Positions 9,227 to 18,724 are shown, numbered from the stretch's first letter. The stretch is 64,000 nucleotides of DNA from Paenibacillus macquariensis (GCF_900156375.1 NZ_FTNK01000003.1:434001-498000); one strand, 5' to 3'. Notes: a model not told the origin generated them from the sequence alone. A program made the numbers and translations.

Positions 9227-9799
9227 ATGTTCGATAATCGTGAGTTTATGGACTCTTCTACACTTGAAGGAGAGCGAGTGCAACTTAAACAGATTGAGAA
9301 GATAGATGGAGAGCGTTTAGGGGCTATTCTTTCTGATCTACAAACGATAAATTGTGCGAATTTTGATATGGATCATTCTTATTTTGGTTCTAAGAAGATG
9401 CTCAACCAAATCCTTAGTCGTGAGTTAGAGAACTTTATTCATTTTGGTATTTGGTTAAGGAATGTTAATGAACTCATAGGATTAATATCTTTTCAACATT
9501 GGAGTAGAGTTCATTCTAAGGCAACACTAGGATACATGGTTGATCGTATGTACTGGAATCAGGGGTTGGCGACGGAGGCATTGAGGGTTCTATTGAAATT
9601 CGGCTTTGAGGAGCTTGGGTTACAACAAGTCGAGGGAAGATGCTATAAGGATAATGTTCCTTCAGAAAAAGTCATGACCAACAATGGATTAACATGGGTA
9701 CGAACGCTTCCAGCTAGGTATGGAGCAGTGGGTAATGCTAGTGAAATCAATGAATTCCGTTTAAGCGAGACGTCCTATAGACAAGATCATACAAAGTGA
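9227..9799 (+). CDS. GNAT-family N-acetyltransferase (RimJ/RimL-like)
   Basis: 190 residues. GERVQLKQIEKIDGE is the first strand/helix of the fold. The acetyl-CoA region lies around LGYMVDRMYWNQGLATEA (about residues 104-121), followed by CYKDNVPSEKVMTNNGL, the usual asparagine-containing helix before the last strand. The substrate is unknown. Start ATG is preceded by GAGGGAAAAGG. Last gene of the 7551-9799 unit; a terminator follows. Confidence 0.82.
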   Translation: MFDNREFMDSSTLEGERVQLKQIEKIDGERLGAILSDLQTINCANFDMDHSYFGSKKMLNQILSRELENFIHFGIWLRNVNELIGLISFQHWSRVHSKATLGYMVDRMYWNQGLATEALRVLLKFGFEELGLQQVEGRCYKDNVPSEKVMTNNGLTWVRTLPARYGAVGNASEINEFRLSETSYRQDHTK

Positions 9800-9894
9800 G
9801 AATTATTGTTACACAAATGAAATATAGCCGTTACGTAACTCTAACAGAGCGCGGGTATACTTACTTTATAACCCCCCTTTTGAATAATATATTA

Positions 9895-9924
9895 GGACCC
9901 GTTGATAACGGGTCCATTTTTTTG
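9895..9924 (+). terminator. Rho-independent terminator
   Basis: Perfect stem GGACCCGT / ACGGGTCC (9895-9902, 9908-9915) followed by ATTTTTTTG. Confidence 0.92.
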
Positions 9925-9937
9925 TCTTCCGATATTC

Positions 9938-10750
9938 TCAGGTTAAGGGAACGATAACTTTCTGTTGCTGTTTATAATAGACCCATTCTTTAAAACCGAT
10001 TTCTCTGAGTTTGGTGCTTACTTCGGATAATTCATCTCCTACGCGACTAGGAATATGGGCATCCGATCCAAAAGTAACATCCACACCATAATAGAGTGCT
10101 CTTTCCAACATACTATCCGATGGATACCATCCACCACTTAGCTTCGTTTTACCTGATGTGTTGATCTCGATTGCAACCCCACATTCAGCTATGACCTGCA
10201 TCGTCTCATCAATGATTTCAACCGCAGGAATATCAGAAAAGGCAGGATAATTGCCTTTCATGGCATCGAGATGCCCAAGAATTTGGAAACCTCCACTTTT
10301 AGCAGATGCCTGAATTAGACGGTAGTATTCTTTTTTGACGGAAATATGTTGATCAGGGGGTAGTTCTTTCCAACGATTCTTGTTGAAAATGCTGACGTCA
10401 TATACTTGATGGACAGAACCAATAATGTAGTCAAAAGGGTACTTAGATAACGTCTGTCTGTAAAGTTCAGCATGGTTTGGAAAATAATCAGATTCTATAC
10501 CTAGCAATACATCGATTGTACCTGCATATGCTTGCTGAAGTTTAAGGACCTCTTCTACATAACTCCCTAGTTCAGATTTCCCCATTGAAATAAGAGGAAA
10601 TGCCTGATTTTCTTCTCTAGCGAAGTACGGGATGTGATCGGAGATGCCTATGACTTGAAGTCCGGCAGAAATGGCGGATTCGATGTAATCACGAATATTT
10701 CCATCAGCATGTCCACAACGATAATGATGCGTGTGAATATCAAATTTCAA
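9938..10750 (-). CDS. PHP-domain histidinol-phosphatase-type phosphoesterase
   Basis: 270 residues of the PHP superfamily. Metal motifs: DIHTHHYRCGHADG at the N-terminus, GISDHIPYF (about res 35), LLGIESDYFP, IIGSVHQV, ILGHLDAMK, AIEINTSGKT and TFGSDAHIPSRVG. This set fits HisJ/HisK-like histidinol-phosphatases (histidine step 8), though no other his gene is here, so another phosphate ester is possible. Transcribed 25 bases behind a LysR gene on the same strand. Confidence 0.82.
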   Translation of the reverse strand: MKFDIHTHHYRCGHADGNIRDYIESAISAGLQVIGISDHIPYFAREENQAFPLISMGKSELGSYVEEVLKLQQAYAGTIDVLLGIESDYFPNHAELYRQTLSKYPFDYIIGSVHQVYDVSIFNKNRWKELPPDQHISVKKEYYRLIQASAKSGGFQILGHLDAMKGNYPAFSDIPAVEIIDETMQVIAECGVAIEINTSGKTKLSGGWYPSDSMLERALYYGVDVTFGSDAHIPSRVGDELSEVSTKLREIGFKEWVYYKQQQKVIVPLT

Positions 10751-10775
10751 TGGTTAGTGCACTCCTTATATTCAA

Positions 10776-11678
10776 TTATTCAGAACTTATAAATTGTGTC
10801 TCGGGCATTCCTTTGAGATCACTTAGAAATTGCTGCATGGCAGAGTTTAGATATCTACCTGATTTATAAATGACACCGACGGGATGCGTGACTTCAAGTT
10901 CGAAAAGTGGAATTATTTTTAGTGTACCCAGACGAAGCTCTCTTCCGACAGATATTTTAGAAATAATAGCAGCACCGAGGTTGAGTTCTACCATCCGTTT
11001 TATTTCTTCACTACTTGAAAGTTCCATAACGACGTTCGGGGTGATTTTATGCTTTTTGAAAATTTCATCAGCAAACTTTCGGCCCACTGTATCACGTGTG
11101 AGCAAAATAAGTGGTAGATCGTTTAATGCGTCCATAGAGGCGACAGGATTTTGGGCTAAAGGGTGTTTAGGAGAAACTACGAGTTCGAAAGTGTCATAGT
11201 AAAGGACGGAAGTCATTAAGTTGGGGTTACGTTCAATGAGGTATCCGATACCTACATCAATTTGTCCATTTTCTACGCTATTGTACACCTGAGAGGACGC
11301 CATAGATTGAATTGTGGTTTTGATGAGTGGAAATTGATCTTGAAAATAAAATAATACACGAGGTAAGATTTGTATAGCTATAGAAGTTGTTGTTCCAAGG
11401 ACGATATGACCTTGAGGTATTTGATTCAAATCTGAGAGGCGTTGCTTTAGTTCTTCTACGATAGATAGCATACGCTTAGAATGTTCAAGGAACACTTCAC
11501 CACGATCTGTTAACGTCACAGGCTGGTTGCGGTCCACAAGCACAGTATTAAACTCATCCTCGAGGCTTTTGATCTGAGCCGATACAGCAGGCTGGGTAAG
11601 ATTGAGTAATTCTCCTGCTTTTCGGAAACTCATAGTCTTTGAAATGGTTACAAGTGTTTCTAACTGACTGATGTTCAC
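10776..11678 (-). CDS. LysR-family transcriptional regulator
   Basis: HTH at residues 1-60 (NISQLETLVTISKTMSFRKA, LNLTQPAVSAQIKSLE, LVDRNQPVTLT), then an effector domain; 300 residues. Start is GTG at 11678 because AGGAGGGATGGC directly precedes it; the upstream ATG at 11693 lies on that ribosome site. The PHP phosphatase gene follows 25 bases downstream, so the two are probably one unit, with the regulator possibly controlling it. Confidence 0.85.
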   Translation of the reverse strand: MNISQLETLVTISKTMSFRKAGELLNLTQPAVSAQIKSLEDEFNTVLVDRNQPVTLTDRGEVFLEHSKRMLSIVEELKQRLSDLNQIPQGHIVLGTTTSIAIQILPRVLFYFQDQFPLIKTTIQSMASSQVYNSVENGQIDVGIGYLIERNPNLMTSVLYYDTFELVVSPKHPLAQNPVASMDALNDLPLILLTRDTVGRKFADEIFKKHKITPNVVMELSSSEEIKRMVELNLGAAIISKISVGRELRLGTLKIIPLFELEVTHPVGVIYKSGRYLNSAMQQFLSDLKGMPETQFISSE

Positions 11679-12052
11679 GCCATCCCTCCTCATGATAGTT
11701 CTTCTATTTCTATGATCTCGTTCAAATACTTATTATTTAAAATTATAGATGATACGCTTGGCTAGAGCAATGAAGGTCAATACATATTCTTTATATAATA
11801 TGTACAATACCATTCAAAAACTGGAGTTAGAGACCGATAAAGAAGAAGTAGATTTCTGTTCTCCTAAGTGAAAGTGTATAAATGAATAAAAAAGATAACT
11901 ATGAAATGATGTGAAATTGGTTCTTAGGACCTTGAAGTAAAATTTTGTATAATAATTGATGTATTATTGCTGTGATTTAAGTATAATTATTCTAACGATA
12001 ATCGGGACTTTTGGTGCAGTACCAACAGACTAGTGTAAAGGGGCATTTTGAT
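11679..12052. other. intergenic region, divergent promoters expected
   Basis: 374 bases between divergent lysR and cheX. It is AT-rich with several TATAAT-like hexamers (for example near 11976) but no convincingly spaced -35 box. No ORF with a ribosome site, no RNA motif recognised. Confidence 0.35.
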
Positions 12053-12511
12053 ATGAAAGCGGAAATAATTAATCCTTTTCTAGAGTCCGCAAGGATCGTT
12101 ATTGAACAAGTTATTTGCATATCACCTTCTACTGGTGATTTAGGGATTAAAAACATTGAAATAGCTAAAGGCGATATATGGATCCAAGTGGGTATGACCG
12201 GACAGTTAACAGGTAATGTTGTATTCGGGCTGAAAGAAACGGTTGCTTTAAAAATTGTCTCGGCGATGATGGGGGGGTTCGTCATAACCGAAATGGATGA
12301 AATGGGAAAAAGCGCTATATCTGAACTTAGTAATATGATCAGTGGTAATGCGAGTACGATTCTTTACAATCAAGGAGTGAACGTTGATATTACACCTCCC
12401 AAAATTGTAAGTCCTCAAGAGCATCCTCTGTTCTTCTCTAAAAAGGCACTTAGCATTCCGTTAATGATGGCTGGAATTGGTGAACTGGATATTCAAGTCA
12501 TGATTTCTTAG
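12053..12511 (+). CDS. cheX: CheX-like CheY-phosphate phosphatase
   Basis: 152 residues, the family length. The CheC/CheX active-site helix is visible: GKSAISELSNMISGNAS (about residues 89-105), with the ExxN signature E-L-S-N. N-terminal MKAEIINPFLESARIVIEQ and the central GMTGQLTGNVVFGL also fit CheX. It would dephosphorylate CheY-P in the cytoplasm. Start ATG 12053 follows AAAGGGG; an upstream in-frame ATG lacks a site. No other chemotaxis gene lies nearby. Confidence 0.85.
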   Translation: MKAEIINPFLESARIVIEQVICISPSTGDLGIKNIEIAKGDIWIQVGMTGQLTGNVVFGLKETVALKIVSAMMGGFVITEMDEMGKSAISELSNMISGNASTILYNQGVNVDITPPKIVSPQEHPLFFSKKALSIPLMMAGIGELDIQVMIS

Positions 12512-12544
12512 AATAGAGAGTATAAGCTCATTCTTAGGAGTTCA

Positions 12545-12580
12545 AACTTCGTAGTAAGAAATCTTGCTGCAAGCGAAGTT
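12545..12580 (+). repeat. inverted repeat before the SDR gene
   Basis: AACTTCG (12545-12551) and CGAAGTT (12574-12580) can form a stem around a 22-base loop, between cheX and the SDR gene. No T-run; function not known. Confidence 0.35.
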
Positions 12581-12603
12581 GGAGTTAGGAGATGTAAGAA
12601 ATA

Positions 12604-13377
12604 ATGTTGAAAGACAAAGTGGTTGTCATAACCGGCGCCTCAAGTGGAATTGGTGCATTAGCCGCCATTTTTTTAGCTGAGCAGGGTGCGATTCCAGTAC
12701 TGATGGCCCGTTCCGCTGAACGTCTTCATTCAATTGGTGCAAGAATTTCCGGTCCACATAAGCTGATTGTGATGGACGTGACGAATACGGAACAAGTGCA
12801 TCAAGCAATGAAGCAAGTGATTGAAGAATTCGGTAGAATAGATGTCCTTCTGAATAATGCGGGATATGGTAAATTTGAATCGATCCTGGAAATGTCTGAG
12901 GATGAATTCAGCGAAATGATGAATGTGAATTACATGGGAACGGTACGATGTACGAAGTCAGTACTTCCTTTTATGCTGGAACGGGGGGAAGGGCATATCG
13001 TGAACGTCGCCTCCATGGCGGCTAAGATAGGTACAGCTCGATCCACATCATATACGGCGACTAAACATGCTGTGTATGGATTTAGTAATAGTCTGCGGCA
13101 AGAACTAAGGGGGAGCGGGATAACGGTTTCTACGGTCAATCCAGGGCCTATAGATACCCCATTCTTTGAATTGGCCGACCCAACAGGGACATATGTCTCC
13201 AATATAGGTTGGTTTATGATGAAACCTGAACTTGTTGCGCGTAAGATGCTAAGACTGATTGATCGTAAACAAGAGGAGATTAACCTGCCAAGGTTGGCTG
13301 CTATTGGTATGCGCTTCTATCAATTATTTCCACGATTTGCGGACAAGCTAACGTACAAAATGATGAATAAGAAATAA
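12604..13377 (+). CDS. SDR-family oxidoreductase (YqjQ-like)
   Basis: Classical short-chain dehydrogenase, 257 residues. NAD(P) motif TGASSGIG at about residues 10-17, NNAGYGKFES near 87, catalytic S (NVASMAA) and YTATKHA (Y-x3-K) near 152. PGPIDTPF follows as usual. The R after the second strand (MARSAERL) suggests NADP. From memory it resembles B. subtilis YqjQ, of unknown substrate. The ATG is preceded by GGAGATGTAAGAAATA. A terminator follows. Confidence 0.85.
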   Translation: MLKDKVVVITGASSGIGALAAIFLAEQGAIPVLMARSAERLHSIGARISGPHKLIVMDVTNTEQVHQAMKQVIEEFGRIDVLLNNAGYGKFESILEMSEDEFSEMMNVNYMGTVRCTKSVLPFMLERGEGHIVNVASMAAKIGTARSTSYTATKHAVYGFSNSLRQELRGSGITVSTVNPGPIDTPFFELADPTGTYVSNIGWFMMKPELVARKMLRLIDRKQEEINLPRLAAIGMRFYQLFPRFADKLTYKMMNKK

Positions 13378-13383
13378 AGGGAG

Positions 13384-13411
13384 AACCGGCTCACGAGAGT
13401 CGGTTTTTTGG
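13384..13411 (+). terminator. Rho-independent terminator
   Basis: Stem AACCG..CT / AG..CGGTT with a small loop, followed by TTTTTTG, directly after the SDR gene. Confidence 0.75.
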
Positions 13412-13460
13412 TGGGAATCGATGTGTTATTAGAACTTTCTATAATAATTTGGACAAGAGT

Positions 13461-13489
13461 TTGGTGGGAATTCTGTTTTAGCATATAAT
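13461..13489 (+). promoter_or_regulatory. sigma-A-like promoter of the RNA helicase gene
   Basis: TTGGTG (13461-13466) and TATAAT (13484-13489) are 17 bases apart, 37 bases ahead of the start codon. Confidence 0.6.
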
Positions 13490-13525
13490 GAATAAGAATG
13501 ATTTGAACATAAAGGATGGACATAC

Positions 13526-15007
13526 ATGAATTTAACTTCTTTTGAAGAACTAGGTATTACAATTGATTTGGTAAATAAGCTATCTGAATTTGAAATAATC
13601 GCACCTTCACCTGTTCAAGCAGAGGTGATTCCAGCTGCGTTGCAAGGAAATGATATTCTTGCACATTCACAGACTGGAACGGGAAAGACGCTTGCTTATT
13701 TGCTTCCAATGTTGCAAGGGATTAACCCTGAACTTAAGACGATACAAAAGATGATTCTAGCACCTACACAAGAGCTGGCTATGCAAATTGTACGTGAAAG
13801 CGAGCGTTATGGAGAACATAAAGGAATTCGTGTGTTAGGACTCATTGGTGGAGCAGCTATGAAACGTCAAGTTGAGAAGCTAAAACTTCATCCTCAATTA
13901 GTTGTTGGTACACCAGGGCGAATAAAAGAACTCGTTGAAATGCGTAAGATCAAGATGCATACAGTCACAACGATTGTCGTCGATGAGGTAGATCAGGTGT
14001 TTGATCTTGGTTCAGGAGGAGATGTGGAACGCATTATTCGTAGTGCGGCGCGCGATCGCCAACTGGTATTTCTCTCAGCTACAGTTAGTAAAGCGACAGC
14101 AGCACTTGTGAAGAAAGAAATGAGGCACCCCATTGAGGTAGGGATTGAACCAGAGCAAATGACCGCAAAAGGGTTAGAACATCTCTATTTCGTATCTCAA
14201 GAACGTGATAAGCCGGATACGCTTCGCCGTCTTATTCGCCATTACAATCCGAACAAAGTGATTGTATTTGTGAACGCTACTAAAGATATCGCAGAAGTGG
14301 AAGCTAAGATGAACCATTTAGGGCTTAGCACGCAGGCACTTTATGGAGATGCAGACAAGATGGCACGTAGTGGTGTTCTCGAACGTTTCCGTAATGGTAA
14401 ATTCAAAGTGTTAGTGGCTAGTGATCTGGCCGCGCGCGGACTGGATATTGAAGGTTTAACGATGGTTGTCAACTACGATCCCCCAATCGATTCTGAGCAT
14501 TATGTGCATCGTGCAGGTCGAACTGGAAGAATGGGACGAAGTGGGACAGTAGTCTCCATTGTTACAGACAGACAGACGTTTATCATGAAGAAGTTTACAC
14601 AAGAATTGAAAACGCCAATTGGTCTTCGGACGATGTTCGGAGGAAAGATCGTTAAACCAGGGGAAGAACCTATACCGACTAGAGCGCCTTTTGTCGCATC
14701 TAGAGAAGAAGCTACTCCTGCTCCCTTCCGCAAAAGTGAAGAGAGTCGTAAACGAGTTGATGGGGACAAGGTAATACCACGTAAAGAAATCACAAGTGAA
14801 CGGAATCGGTCCGTTGATAGTCCGGTAATTGCTAGACGTGCGGAGCCGACGCAACCAACGCAACTAACCTCCGATACACCTAGTCAGACAGCCGAAGTTT
14901 CTCGTAAATCAACTAGACCTCTTTCTGGAGCTAGTAAAAGAGAGCGGGAACGTGTACGTAAAAATAAAGGTGCTCCGAAGTGGTTGAAAGATAAGCAAAA
15001 AGAGTAA
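13526..15007 (+). CDS. DEAD-box-family RNA helicase with a DEVD motif (YfmL-like)
   Basis: 493 residues. Helicase motifs in order: Q-motif (SPVQAEVIP), I AHSQTGTGKT, Ia APTQELAMQ, GG (LIGGAAMKRQ), Ib TPGR, II VVDEVDQVFD, III SAT, IV FVNATKD, V ASDLAARGLDI, VI HRAGRTGRMGRSG. Motif II is DEVD rather than DEAD. The segment LIGGAAMKRQVEKLKLHP and motif II resemble B. subtilis YfmL (50S assembly), which from memory also lacks a strict DEAD. Residues about 375-493 are a basic, Ser/Thr/Pro-rich tail ending in KNKGAPKWLKDKQKE, a probable RNA-binding extension. Confidence 0.87.
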   Translation: MNLTSFEELGITIDLVNKLSEFEIIAPSPVQAEVIPAALQGNDILAHSQTGTGKTLAYLLPMLQGINPELKTIQKMILAPTQELAMQIVRESERYGEHKGIRVLGLIGGAAMKRQVEKLKLHPQLVVGTPGRIKELVEMRKIKMHTVTTIVVDEVDQVFDLGSGGDVERIIRSAARDRQLVFLSATVSKATAALVKKEMRHPIEVGIEPEQMTAKGLEHLYFVSQERDKPDTLRRLIRHYNPNKVIVFVNATKDIAEVEAKMNHLGLSTQALYGDADKMARSGVLERFRNGKFKVLVASDLAARGLDIEGLTMVVNYDPPIDSEHYVHRAGRTGRMGRSGTVVSIVTDRQTFIMKKFTQELKTPIGLRTMFGGKIVKPGEEPIPTRAPFVASREEATPAPFRKSEESRKRVDGDKVIPRKEITSERNRSVDSPVIARRAEPTQPTQLTSDTPSQTAEVSRKSTRPLSGASKRERERVRKNKGAPKWLKDKQKE

Positions 15008-15036
15008 CAGGTTTCTGAAATTAGGTATCATTCGTA

Positions 15037-15060
15037 GAATACGTCACGCGTACTCTTTTA
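15037..15060 (+). terminator. possible terminator of the helicase gene
   Basis: Short stem GAATACG / CGTACTC with one mismatch, followed by TTTTA. Weak. Confidence 0.4.
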
Positions 15061-15128
15061 TAAGATGGCGCGGCCGCTTCTACTTACCTGTTGTTAGTAG
15101 GGTAGTTATCAAAATCGAGGTGAAAATA

Positions 15129-15875
15129 ATGAGCGATACGCCTGTATTAGAAATTCAAGGACTTACTGGGGGTTATAGTCTCAATCGTCCTGTACTTCAT
15201 GATGTTAACTTTCAAGTCGGTACTGGGGAAATGATCGGTCTCATTGGACTGAATGGTGCGGGTAAAAGTACAACAATGAAGCATATTTTGGGATTGATGA
15301 CACCTCAAAAGGGAGATATTCGCGTCAAAGGTAAGAAGCGGGAAGAAGATTCAGAAACTTACCACAGCGCTCTTGCTTTCGTACCAGAATCTCCGTTACT
15401 TTATGAGGAAATGACCGTTAGGGAGCATTTAGAATTTACAGCAAGAGCATATGGAGTATCTAAAGAAGACTTTGAGGAACGGTCTGGAAAGTTATCTGCA
15501 TTATTCCGGATGGAAGATAAGATGGATAGTTTGTCGATACATTTGTCTAAAGGGATGAAACAGAAGGTCATGATTATGTGCGCCTTTGTGGCTCGACCGT
15601 CCCTTTATATTATTGATGAACCTTTTCTAGGGTTAGATCCTCTAGGGATTCGGTCACTGCTCGATTTCATGGTGGAATTAAAAGCTGGAGGAGCCTCAAT
15701 ATTGTTGAGCTCTCATATTTTATCGACCATTGAGAATTACTGCGATCGATTTATCGTTATGCATCAGGGAATCATTATCGCTCATGGTACACTTCAACAG
15801 ATTGCTGAACAAGCAGGTAAACCGGGTGCTCCGCTGGAGGAACTTTTCTATACGCTCGTACAGGGTAGGATTTGA
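15129..15875 (+). CDS. ecsA: ABC transporter ATPase EcsA
   Basis: ATPase of the Ecs exporter; in B. subtilis and S. aureus ecs mutants are affected in secretion and peptide processing. 248 residues. Walker A GLNGAGKST (about res 38-46), signature LSKGMKQK, Walker B LYIIDEPFLGLD, switch SSHI. The D after the glutamate region and the unusual signature LSKG instead of LSGG are typical of EcsA. ATG 15129 has GAGGTGA 6 bases upstream. Its stop overlaps the region just before ecsB. Confidence 0.87.
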   Translation: MSDTPVLEIQGLTGGYSLNRPVLHDVNFQVGTGEMIGLIGLNGAGKSTTMKHILGLMTPQKGDIRVKGKKREEDSETYHSALAFVPESPLLYEEMTVREHLEFTARAYGVSKEDFEERSGKLSALFRMEDKMDSLSIHLSKGMKQKVMIMCAFVARPSLYIIDEPFLGLDPLGIRSLLDFMVELKAGGASILLSSHILSTIENYCDRFIVMHQGIIIAHGTLQQIAEQAGKPGAPLEELFYTLVQGRI

Positions 15876-15877
15876 AT

Positions 15878-17098
15878 ATGGACCTGAAGAGTCTTCGTAT
15901 TCAACGTCGTCGTCAATTTTGGGGAGAAATTGTCCCTTATTTAGGATATGTCATGCAAAGTGGCGTGGCTGTGTTACTCCTATTCATGTTTATTGCTTTT
16001 TCAGCTTGGTATACATCTCTAGTACAACACATTCCTGAAGGCTTACCTATTCGTTGGATTATGTTGGTGTTACTGTTACCGTTGATTGTACGTAGTAGTG
16101 TTCGAACCTATCTACGATCACCTGATATTGTATTCTTGCTACCGCAGGAATCGAAAATGAAAGAGTATTTGTCAGGTAGTTGGGTTAGCGGTGTCTTGTA
16201 CAAATTCATAGGATTAGCACTCGTATTCCTGACAGCATGGCCGCTGTATGTTCGAAGTGATACCGCACCTAAGTCATTCTGGACCTTTCTCCTCCTACTT
16301 TGTATTCTGAAAATTATATCTAGCTACGGTGGTTGGAAAGAGCTGTCGATGGTGTCACTTCGAGCTGCTAAGGGGTATCACTTGCTTCGCTGGGCAGTTA
16401 TGGCACTAGCACTAAGTGCATGGTTGTGGGAGCCTGTTGGGAAAAGTCTAATTTATGTACTTCTTGTGATTGCAACCTACTTGTTCGCATTATCCTATCC
16501 CGTGAAACATTTAGTAGCCTGGGAACGATTGATTGCGAAAGAAGAATCTCAGGTCGGTCGAGTCATGTTGGTGCTAGGATGGTTTGTTAATGTCCCAGAG
16601 CAACAGCAACGTGTATATCCACGTCGAATATTCTCTAGGGCAGGGAATCGAATCGTGTGGAAACCAATTGCCGCCTATAAGTATCTTCTTACGAAAAGTT
16701 TTGTGCGAAGTGATATATTAGGGATTATGTTACGTGCGGGGGTATTAGGATTCTTACTTGTATGGTGGACACGTGGGACTATGCTTGGTAGTGGCATTTA
16801 TTTGTTCTTTTTATTCTTAATAGGTGTACAACTATCTTCTCTTCAACGGTACCACAAGGAGTCTTTCTGGCTGAGTATTTATCCAATTCCTGCGAATAGC
16901 AGACAGCGTAATGTTACATCCTTTGTATTTCAGGTGCACTTGATCGTAGCTGTGATTCTATGGTTACCTTTACTTCGAGATGGATGGGTACATATCAGTC
17001 TGACATTCAGTACGCTTGCACTTGGAATTGTGATGTCATGTATTGTTCGTGTCATACTTTCACGTAAAGGAAATAAAGAAGATAACGATGACGAGTAG
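15878..17098 (+). CDS. ecsB: ABC transporter permease EcsB
   Basis: 406-residue polytopic membrane protein directly behind ecsA (2 bases between stop and ATG). Many hydrophobic segments (about 8-10). The N-terminal RRRQFWGEIVPYLGYVMQSG and the loop with RSPDIVFLLPQE are what I recognise as EcsB. GGTAGGA lies 7 bases before the ATG. A strong hairpin ends the unit. Confidence 0.87.
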   Translation: MDLKSLRIQRRRQFWGEIVPYLGYVMQSGVAVLLLFMFIAFSAWYTSLVQHIPEGLPIRWIMLVLLLPLIVRSSVRTYLRSPDIVFLLPQESKMKEYLSGSWVSGVLYKFIGLALVFLTAWPLYVRSDTAPKSFWTFLLLLCILKIISSYGGWKELSMVSLRAAKGYHLLRWAVMALALSAWLWEPVGKSLIYVLLVIATYLFALSYPVKHLVAWERLIAKEESQVGRVMLVLGWFVNVPEQQQRVYPRRIFSRAGNRIVWKPIAAYKYLLTKSFVRSDILGIMLRAGVLGFLLVWWTRGTMLGSGIYLFFLFLIGVQLSSLQRYHKESFWLSIYPIPANSRQRNVTSFVFQVHLIVAVILWLPLLRDGWVHISLTFSTLALGIVMSCIVRVILSRKGNKEDNDDE

Positions 17099-17107
17099 AT
17101 GATAATG

Positions 17108-17140
17108 AAAGAGGCCGGGGATGTTCTCCCCGGCCTCTTT
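17108..17140. terminator. bidirectional terminator
   Basis: Stem AAAGAGGCCGGGG / CCCCGGCCTCTTT around a 7-base loop between convergent genes; it reads as a terminator on both strands. Confidence 0.9.
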
Positions 17141-17170
17141 GTAGTGATTATAGGAAATCTCGATAATCCA

Positions 17171-17302
17171 TTATACCCACAAAGCGCGTGTGATAATAAC
17201 CAACAAGATGAAAAGGACTAAGATCGCACCGGTGTTATTAAACATTCCGCCACCAACGCCACACCCACAACCGCCTCTAACTTCTTCTACTACTCCACTC
17301 AT
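17171..17302 (-). CDS. YjcZ-family small sporulation protein
   Basis: A 43-residue protein too short for usual ORF calling. It starts MSGVVEEVRGGCGCGVGGG, then a hydrophobic tail (GAILVLFILLVIITRALWV) that fits one membrane helix. The Gly/Cys-rich head with a hydrophobic end is characteristic of the YjcZ/YhzF family of Bacillota, several of which belong to sporulation regulons. Start ATG 17302 has AAAGGGG 8 bases before it; the ATG 6 bases earlier is too close. Monocistronic. Confidence 0.8.
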   Translation of the reverse strand: MSGVVEEVRGGCGCGVGGGMFNNTGAILVLFILLVIITRALWV

Positions 17303-17425
17303 GTTCATTCCCCTTTCACAATCATGATGTATTCTTTATTACATCGTATTGTATGAATGGAGTGGACTAGGTGCGTGGGCCTTAAACCATAAGCAGTAAA
17401 AATGCCCTACCTAAAGTTATTATAG

Positions 17426-18724
17426 TTAGATGGAATGTAAATCCTGAATGCCCTGATAGATTAAACTGAACAAATCTTCAAGGTGTTCTTCTTCAATACA
17501 TGAGAAGGCGATTCTCAGATCAGTTTCTCCTAAGGCTATCGTTCCTACACCATATTGATGAATCAAATGAGTACGAAGTGCTTCTGCCGTTACTGTCTTC
17601 AATTTCAAACACATGAAATACCCAGAGTTGAAAGGATAGTAATCCCATACTTCATTGTATTTATCATTGTTTAGCAATGCTTTTACAGCATTGGCACGGC
17701 CCTTCATGATTTGGAACTTCTCTTCTTTCTGAGCAGTGAACTCAGGTGCTTTGAGCGCATCAAGTACAAAAGTCTGTGAAGGATGTGCACCGCTAGAAAC
17801 CGTTGCACGGATAATACCGATTGCTTTATTTTCCAGAGCAGCAAGTACATCTGAATTCTCAGAAGCAAAGGTAATGAATCCGACGCGGAATCCCCATACA
17901 AATTCTTCTTTGGTAGCTCCATCTATTTTAACTGCGAGTACACGAGGATGAAGTCCTGCTAGCTTCCCAAATAAGGATTCCTTAAGTGAATCTTCAAAGA
18001 AAAGACCAAAGTAGGCATCATCTGATACGACAACTACATTAATTCCAGCTTCCGCCGCTTCTTTAATGACTGCGACAATTTCGTCGCCTTCCTTAAGGCC
18101 TGGCGTGTATCCTGTTGGATTGTTAGGGAAATTAAGAACAACGACGGCTTTACCTTTATCTTGCTGCGCGAATAAAGCTTCTCTAAGCCCAGCGCTATTG
18201 AAAGTCATCTCTTGCGTGAAAAGTGGATAGTTAATGGTCTTACCATGGCGACGTATGCCAAATGTAAGCTCATAATTCTCCCAATTCTTATCAGGATAAA
18301 TAACAGCATCGCCCTCATCTACAAATAAATCTGCAATGATACTAAGGCCATGTGTTAGTGCATTTGTTACAACCGGATTACCAAAGGACTTGTCTTGTAG
18401 AGATGGATTCTCTTGGAGCATTTTGCTTCTCCACACAGTCCGAAGTTCTGGTTTACCAGCAGGAGGAGCATAGCTGTACAGATCTTTGGGTTGGAATGCT
18501 GACAACTTGTCTTGAATCACATTTAAATGCATAGGAATTCCATTTTCCGTGGCTATTCCAATCGTAGCATTGTATTTCTTAGCATGGGCTGAAGCTTCTG
18601 CTGATTGGCTAAGAATGCCCTCTTTAGGGAAGTAAATTTCTTTTCCAAGCGTTGATAACATGTCATATACGTGTGAATTTCCAGCTTTAATGCTCTCATT
18701 CAATTGTCCAGCAAGTGGGTTCAT
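17426..18724 (-). CDS. PLP-dependent aminotransferase, class I/II
   Basis: Fold-type I aminotransferase, 432 residues. NFPNNPTGYTP (about res 197), VVSDDAYFGLFF (the Asp that holds the pyridine nitrogen, then Tyr) and KIDGATKEEFVWGFRVGF with the Schiff-base lysine are visible. The length exceeds the usual 390-400 because of an N-terminal extension that includes YDMLSTLGKEIYFPKEGI. The substrate is not evident; an aromatic or branched amino acid is possible. GGAAGG lies 9 bases before ATG 18724; the ATG at 18733 directly abuts that site. Monocistronic. Confidence 0.82.
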   Translation of the reverse strand: MNPLAGQLNESIKAGNSHVYDMLSTLGKEIYFPKEGILSQSAEASAHAKKYNATIGIATENGIPMHLNVIQDKLSAFQPKDLYSYAPPAGKPELRTVWRSKMLQENPSLQDKSFGNPVVTNALTHGLSIIADLFVDEGDAVIYPDKNWENYELTFGIRRHGKTINYPLFTQEMTFNSAGLREALFAQQDKGKAVVVLNFPNNPTGYTPGLKEGDEIVAVIKEAAEAGINVVVVSDDAYFGLFFEDSLKESLFGKLAGLHPRVLAVKIDGATKEEFVWGFRVGFITFASENSDVLAALENKAIGIIRATVSSGAHPSQTFVLDALKAPEFTAQKEEKFQIMKGRANAVKALLNNDKYNEVWDYYPFNSGYFMCLKLKTVTAEALRTHLIHQYGVGTIALGETDLRIAFSCIEEEHLEDLFSLIYQGIQDLHSI

